Source: Cercospora beticola
Lineage: Eukaryota; Ascomycota; Dothideomycetes; Mycosphaerellales; Mycosphaerellaceae
Length of the DNA: 64,000 nt
Assembly: GCF_033473495.1 (NCBI RefSeq)
Contig: NC_088939.1
Coordinates: forward strand, 434,001-498,000
Direction: 5' to 3'
Numbering within the stretch: the stretch's first letter is position 1; the number at the start of each line of letters is the position of its first letter. The position numbers and the translations under genes are program-made. Shown piece after piece: positions 59,101-64,000 of this stretch. The notes under the pieces are model-generated. The model had not been told where the DNA came from and ran no database searches. It was given only the letters and a program-made list of their open reading frames with translations.

Positions 59101-59883
59101 TACCTCTTCCTTTACTTCCTTAGAATAAGAAGTAGGAATAGAGATATTTAACTTATAGAGCGATTTATTAAGGATTGCCTTAGTTAATAAATCGTCCTGC
59201 GAGTTAAATAACTCTATTACGCCGTTCTTAAGTCGAGTATAAACATTATAGGTATCTAGCTGCGAAAGCGAGACTAGATTAAGCCGGAATTCCGGTATAT
59301 ATAGATAGTTAGTTAGAATAGCGACTTTATTAGTATCTTTAAATTATATTCTAACGTTGCCTACCCCGTAGGAGGTTATAGTACCCGAGTTTCCCTACCT
59401 TATAGTAGTAGTCTTATTAGTAAAAGTCGTAAAATACGATCTATTACTAATAATATATCGGCTAGTACCCGAATCTAGGACCTAATCCTAATTTTCTATA
59501 GAGGTAGTCCGAGCTCCCTCTAGAGGTGTCCGAGCTTCCTCTAGAGTCGGATTACTAGAATTCGAGTTTCTAGAGTAAAGAGAGATTGCTTCTTCTTCTA
59601 GAGTCTCGATTCTAGACGCCCGAGCTTCCTCTAACGTGGAATCGATTATATAGCGCTCTTGAATAGAGAAACAGCGAGTAGGGTCCTCTACTAAGGCATA
59701 TAATAAATCGACTTCCTCCCCTTCTTCGTTAGTTATAAGGATAGGTTCCTTATAACTAGTAGAGAGCTTAGAGGCGCTATTAGATTCACGTTTACGCTAC
59801 TAAGGCAGGCGTTTATTCGGGTATTTACTATAGTAGTCGTCTTCTAAATGCCCCTCTTTCTTGTAGTACGAGCAGTACTTTTT
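56200..59883 (-). mobile_element. Younger Ty1/copia internal region (gag end to RNase H)
   Basis: On the minus strand, from right to left: a zinc knuckle with two Cys changed to Tyr (about 59.83-59.88 kb); integrase with its catalytic residues readable in DICGP (about 58.89 kb), SDNAKE (about 58.69 kb) and NGLIERP (about 58.59 kb); and reverse transcriptase with LYGLKQASRQ (about 57.40 kb). One uninterrupted stretch, 57040-57378 (112 codons), carries an intact YVDD (57268-57279) and the GPVKHYLGIEV motif. An RNase H end with KHIDIQYYFVRD (about 56.48 kb) and ADILTKALEGPLF (about 56.37 kb) follows. Stops remain elsewhere, so it is dead, but it is clearly less RIP-mutated than the plus-strand copia. 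Confidence 0.85.
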
Positions 59884-60492
59884 AGATTAGCAGAATCGTA
59901 ATCTAAGTATAGCGGAAGTACTAGAGGAAGCACAGACGTCGTAGGTAGGTAGAGAGTAGTAGAGTAGTAAGAGAGTAAAAGTAAAAGTATAGAAAGCTTT
60001 CCTTACTTACTTAGTCGACTATACTACGCGCTATAGGCCTTTTTATATACTCTATTACTGCGTACTAGAAGGTTCTACGTACGCGCAATCGCGTACGAGT
60101 ACTAGGCAACTCTAGGACTAGTAATACTAAGAATAGAGCCTCGTAGAATTGCTTAGAATACTATAGAATATCGATTTGTAATCGATGTTCTACGAGGTTC
60201 CCTCGGTTTCTAGAAGCTACTCTAGAAGGAGACCGGTAGAAACTTCTAGTCTACTGCTTACGCAGTCCCCCTAGAGGTTTCTAGAACCTTCTAGCCTTAA
60301 AGGGTAGTTAGATAGGAGTCCCTCTAGTTACCTTCCGAATTAGGAAGGTATTAGGTTAGGTTACGTAACTGTTAGGTAATAGTTACGTAATCGTAACCTA
60401 ATACCCTAAAAGGGTAGTTTGTATAGTACTCTCTTGTCCGCCTACCTAATTAGGAAATAGGGTCTAGAATAAGCTAAGCTTACTCTTCTAAG
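59884..60492 (-). repeat. LTR-like unit C (probable 5' LTR of the minus-strand copia)
   Basis: Matches the first 600 bp or so of units A and B and then stops at aagcttactcttctaaga. Its left edge abuts the gag zinc knuckle directly, so most of gag is missing. Confidence 0.7.
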
Positions 60493-62760
60493 AGTAGAGA
60501 AAGTAATTATATCTCCTGCCTTCTCCTACTTCGTATACGCGACTTCTATTAGTATAAAGTATAAAGTATAAGTATAGATATAGAATAGAACTTTACGACG
60601 CTTACCGGGAAAGGTTAGAAGACGCCGAGATATATAGGATAGAGTATAGTAAGACTAGATATTATATTTCCTACCTTATTCTATACCGAGTTAATAAGTT
60701 CCGTCGCCGTCGTACGCTAAGCTAGCCTATAAGCAGAGAAACGCCTAGTATATAATCCTCGAGGCCTAGCAACCTAGGCTAGGACTTAGGTAGAAGGCGG
60801 TAGAGTATAGAGAAACATTAAGTCGGCTTTATAGTTAGTATCTTAGGTATAGATTCGGTAGTAGTATCTCTACCGACGTTTTCTAAGGAGCGAGACGAAG
60901 CAACTTTATACTATACTCTATACGACGAATAAGACGTAATATAGCGAGACTAGAAAGAAACTATTTAGATAGCGTACGAGAATAGAGATTCCCGAATCTA
61001 ACTTATTAGGCTTACTAGGATAATTAGGAGTTATAGAGTAACTATAAGCTTGCTAATATCGACGTACTAAGGCACCGATCTTATAGTTAGTTATACTATA
61101 CTTAGGCAACGGCGAAGAACGAGATAATCGCGAGAGCGTAAGCTATACGTCGTATTATACTCTATATTTAGAGGGCTAGCTTGTCGTCTTGCGCGAAGCT
61201 GTCGCTATCGACGTTGTCTGTCTCGTTACGCTTAATATAGCTATTTTATACTAGGCTTAGCCGCGTACTATACGACGTCGAAACCGTTCGAGACAACGTA
61301 ATATAACGCGACCTACGTATAGGCGATACCGCTTCTAATATAGTAGAGTACTCTACGAACGTATATCGCAATATTATAACTATCTATTACTAGGAGGAAC
61401 GAAGGCGATATAGTATAGCAGTTAGTAGCGACTAGGTCTAAGGCGTCTAGGCAGAATACTCTCTAGATAGAGGAGCGTATTAGGTCTATAAATCGAACAT
61501 CGATCTAGCTAGCGAGGCGTAGTCTTCCTCTCTATAGGCTCGAGTACTACTATTAGTTTCTTCTCTAGAGTACGTAAGTAATATCTATATATAAGCTACT
61601 AGAGTAGCGACTCTTTAGACTTAGACTTATAAGTATTTTAATCGATACGCTCGGCTTAGTATAGTTGCCTATAATAGCATCCGGAATAGATATCGTCTAA
61701 GCTTCCTCTATACGTCCGAGCTCCCTCTAGCTACCCGTATATTAGCTATAGTCCTCCTCGATTAGACTACTATCCTAAAAAACTAAAGTTACTTATACTA
61801 TATAGCGTCGCTAGGTGTCCTACTATCTAGTCGCTTATCTTATATATATATCTAGAGCGACGGCTACTTATTATCGTCCTGTCCTATACTCTATATATAT
61901 ATTAAAGCAATCTCTACTATATACCGAGTTAAGTCGTTATATACTAGCTAGCTAATAATAACTTACGAGCAGCTACTTTAGCCTATAAGGTATCTACGAA
62001 GCTAGTAGGAATTGCTCTAGCTTAGAGAACCTAACGACTAGACTTGTTAGCTTTATACTATTTCTACTAGAGGAGAATACGCGAAGAAGAATAGCCGCTA
62101 GCCTAATATGTCTCTTTAAAGCTCGGCTATAATATAATATAGAGAGGAGACGTACGAGGAACTTCTATACGCTATTTAGTAGTAAGCCGAAATATATAGA
62201 AACCCGAAAGCTAGAGCTTTCTGCTACTAGTCGTACGATTCGCCGACGCGTAGGCAGAAGGATATAGTAACGCTACTCTAACTTGCCGCACGTTAGTCGC
62301 CTACGATAAAAGGCAGCCTTCTTACCGTACTAGCTACTCTATTTCGTGCCGCAATTAGGTCTATCGGTCGGCGTAATTAATACTATAGAGTCGAGCGCCT
62401 AGTAAGTGCTAGTTAGTATATTAGCAATTCCCCTTTAAGATTATATATGCCTAGACTACTTACTACTTATATTAGCGAGACATGCCTATCGTCCGCCGCT
62501 CTTATTGCCGTAGTAGTATCTAGCGGCGGCGTCTTAGGAGTTTATATTGCTTAATAGTTCTGCGTTTTATCCTTCCGTTAGGCTAAAGGTAACTACGCTA
62601 CGCTTAGCTAGGCTATTATTACTAGTGTAGATAGTTATGCCTGCGAGCTAAAGTGCCGCTATTAATTAGACGGGAGTAACGCCTCTATATTAAAACTATC
62701 TAACTCTAGTAGTTACCTAAGGTCGGACGGCACGTATATCTTCTCGACTCTAGTAGCTCT
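60493..62760. other. Unassigned RIP-mutated repeat DNA beside GH92
   Basis: CpG-rich but nearly free of CA and TG, with no readable domain. It resembles 52.4-54.4 kb in texture. It ends abruptly at about 62.76 kb, 150 bp from the GH92 stop codon. Confidence 0.5.
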
Positions 62761-62912
62761 AGCGACTATGAAACTAGCAGAACTTGATATACAGAAGCAA
62801 GACTCGATTAGAAACACGCAGGATATGTTTACAGACGAACTACTAGCTAGCGCTGCCAATCATGATCTTATCAATTCACTATGCTACCCTCCAACAACCC
62901 CATTGCCACTCC

Positions 62913-64000
62913 CTAAAATTGATACTCGCTCAAACTCGGCGGTAAATCTTCCACTCTCGTTCCCCACTGACTCTCATTTCGTCCCAAGGTCAACACCAAC
63001 TCTTTGCCCTCGGTAAAGAACTCATGCCCGATCCAATTCCTCGTGTAATCCTCCCCATTCAGCGTCGCACTCTGAATGTACACATTCTCATAGTTGCCCC
63101 CATCAAAGTTCACATTCCTGATAACCGCCGTATTGCCCGTTATAGGATGCTTAATCCTCACTTCTTTAAAGAAGGGCGGGATGATGAAGTACACATTCTG
63201 TCCCGGGTTCGGTATCAGACCCATCATGGTAAATGCCAGGAAAGCGCCCATGGTTCCAGAGTCATCGTTCCCAGGAAGACCACTAAGCGTTGGGGAGAAG
63301 AACCTGGGCACGTAAAAGTGCGCACGTGTGGCAGAGAGAGCAGGTCGTCCGGCGTAGTGATATTGGTAGACCGTTAAGAATGAAGGCTCATTCCCAATGT
63401 AGGTGATGTTCTGATCGTGCAGATACTCCAGTCTGCGCACAAACGTCTCCGGGCCGCCGAGCGTGGCGATGAGCTGTGCCATATCGTGAGGCACGTAGAA
63501 CGAGTACTCCCAGACAGAAGACTCGTACGTCTCCGAAGCTGTATTCTGCAGACTGCATGACTTTGTAGGAGAGTTATCAATGTTGGAGCAGTAGAGCGGA
63601 TCCTGTCGACCCCAGGTCTGATTGAGATACTTGGGCTGGAAGAAGCCAGTGAACCCGGTGCTGGTCGAAGAATTGAATAGGTTCGACTCTTGATCTGCGC
63701 GGAAGAGATTGCGCCAGTTGCCGCTGGTCTGCTGATACTTCTCAACATCGCCCTGCTTGCCGAGTCCTTGAGCAATGGTAGAGATGCAGAAGTCGTTGTA
63801 GCTGTACTCCAGTGTGCGGGAGATGGAGCGAGTGTGAGTGCCAAAGCCTTTGTAGTCAAAGTCCTCGACGGGAATGTAATGGAGGGATTTCCAGCTGTCG
63901 AGACCACCACGTCCTTGGCAGCACCAGTCTGATACATGTTAGCATAGCCTCAATGCAATCTCTGGACTGCTTACCATATGGCTCCTCCTCGGCATCTCGC
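62913..64000 (-). CDS. GH92 alpha-mannosidase, C-terminal part (cut by window edge)
   Basis: Glycoside hydrolase family 92 enzymes are calcium-dependent exo-alpha-mannosidases; fungal members are usually secreted. The last exon is 62913-63928. Before it is a 46-bp intron, 63929-63974 (branch gctaac), and the end of another exon from 63975 past the window edge. The joined reading gives RDAEEEPYDWCCQGRGGLDSW. Family motifs visible are QGRGGLDSW, SRTLEYSYNDFCI, the catalytic-region SGLPGNDDSGTMGAF, and the closing ELVLTLGRNESQWG. The C-terminus is complete (VEDLPPSLSEYQF). The N-terminal part and signal peptide lie outside the window. It is intact despite lying next to the RIP block. Confidence 0.92.

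Larger units (their letters stand above)
39070..62760. other. RIP-mutated, TA-rich transposon nest (about 23.7 kb)
   Basis: Composition changes abruptly at both ends. Inside, CA and TG dinucleotides are nearly absent while TA, and AG/CT words such as ctatag and tagta, are everywhere. This is what cytosine-to-thymine change at CpA on both strands leaves behind. Apart from one 112-codon piece of reverse transcriptase there is essentially no open frame. Translations through the stops show retrotransposon domains in several places. RIP is known from Neurospora and many Pezizomycotina. Elements I can read are listed separately. Confidence 0.92.

Noticed and set aside
39070..62760. Organellar or prophage-like DNA as explanation of the AT-rich block
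   Set aside because: Loss of CA/TG with stop codons inside recognisable retrotransposon domains fits RIP, and there are no organelle genes.
62768..63016. 82-codon plus-strand frame at the block edge
   Set aside because: It overlaps the GH92 C-terminus on the opposite strand and has no domain.
1..64000. CRISPR arrays, bacterial operons and origins
   Set aside because: Spliced eukaryotic genes throughout; no regularly spaced short identical repeats with unique spacers.

Overview
The window is nuclear DNA of a filamentous ascomycete (Pezizomycotina). Many genes carry short introns of 46-62 bp with GT...AG ends and CTAAC/CTGAC-like branch sites. The gene set is typical of mould-like ascomycetes (Tsc1, CHMP7-type ESCRT-III, TAF10, ZPR1, TCP-1 alpha, a GH92 mannosidase, a rhodopsin-domain membrane protein, small secreted Cys-rich proteins). 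A 23.7-kb block shows heavy repeat-induced point mutation (RIP). A Dothideomycete, perhaps Mycosphaerellaceae, is my guess from gene style and not proven.

Layout. 1-4.9 kb: no convincing gene, but two families of worn tandem repeats (periods about 144/112 bp and about 223 bp). 6.1-11 kb: a secreted FAD-linked oxidase (-) and a rhodopsin-domain membrane protein (+), divergently placed. 11.6-16 kb: housekeeping genes on the minus strand (CHMP7-like Snf7 protein, TCP-1 alpha) and a small Cys-rich protein. 16.6-24.4 kb: a stretch rich in secreted proteins. It holds a GPI-anchor-like protein whose exons are near-identical 301-bp exon+intron duplications, a six-Cys secreted protein, ZPR1 and a DUF7907-like secreted protein. 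24.6-27.6 kb: three tandem paralogues of an uncharacterised F-box-like family. 27.9-31 kb: a secreted alkaline phosphatase and TAF10. 31-35 kb: gene-poor. 35.1-38.2 kb: Tsc1/hamartin.

From about 39.07 to 62.76 kb the sequence becomes TA-rich and nearly free of CA and TG dinucleotides, with almost no open frames: a RIP-inactivated transposon nest. I can read an old Ty1/copia element on the plus strand. It is split by a Tad1-like LINE flanked by a perfect 16-bp target duplication. A second, less mutated copia element lies on the minus strand with LTR copies around it. The block ends abruptly beside a GH92 alpha-mannosidase gene that runs off the window.

The genes do not form one obvious pathway. 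The functional themes are core cell biology (chaperonin, ESCRT, TFIID/SAGA, TORC1 control, ZPR1) mixed with secreted or surface proteins (oxidase, GPI-type repeat protein, Cys-rich proteins, phosphatase, mannosidase). The most distinctive item is the exon-duplicated surface protein at 16.6-18.0 kb. All exon joins were read by eye from splice signals and frame continuity; no search or gene predictor was run.
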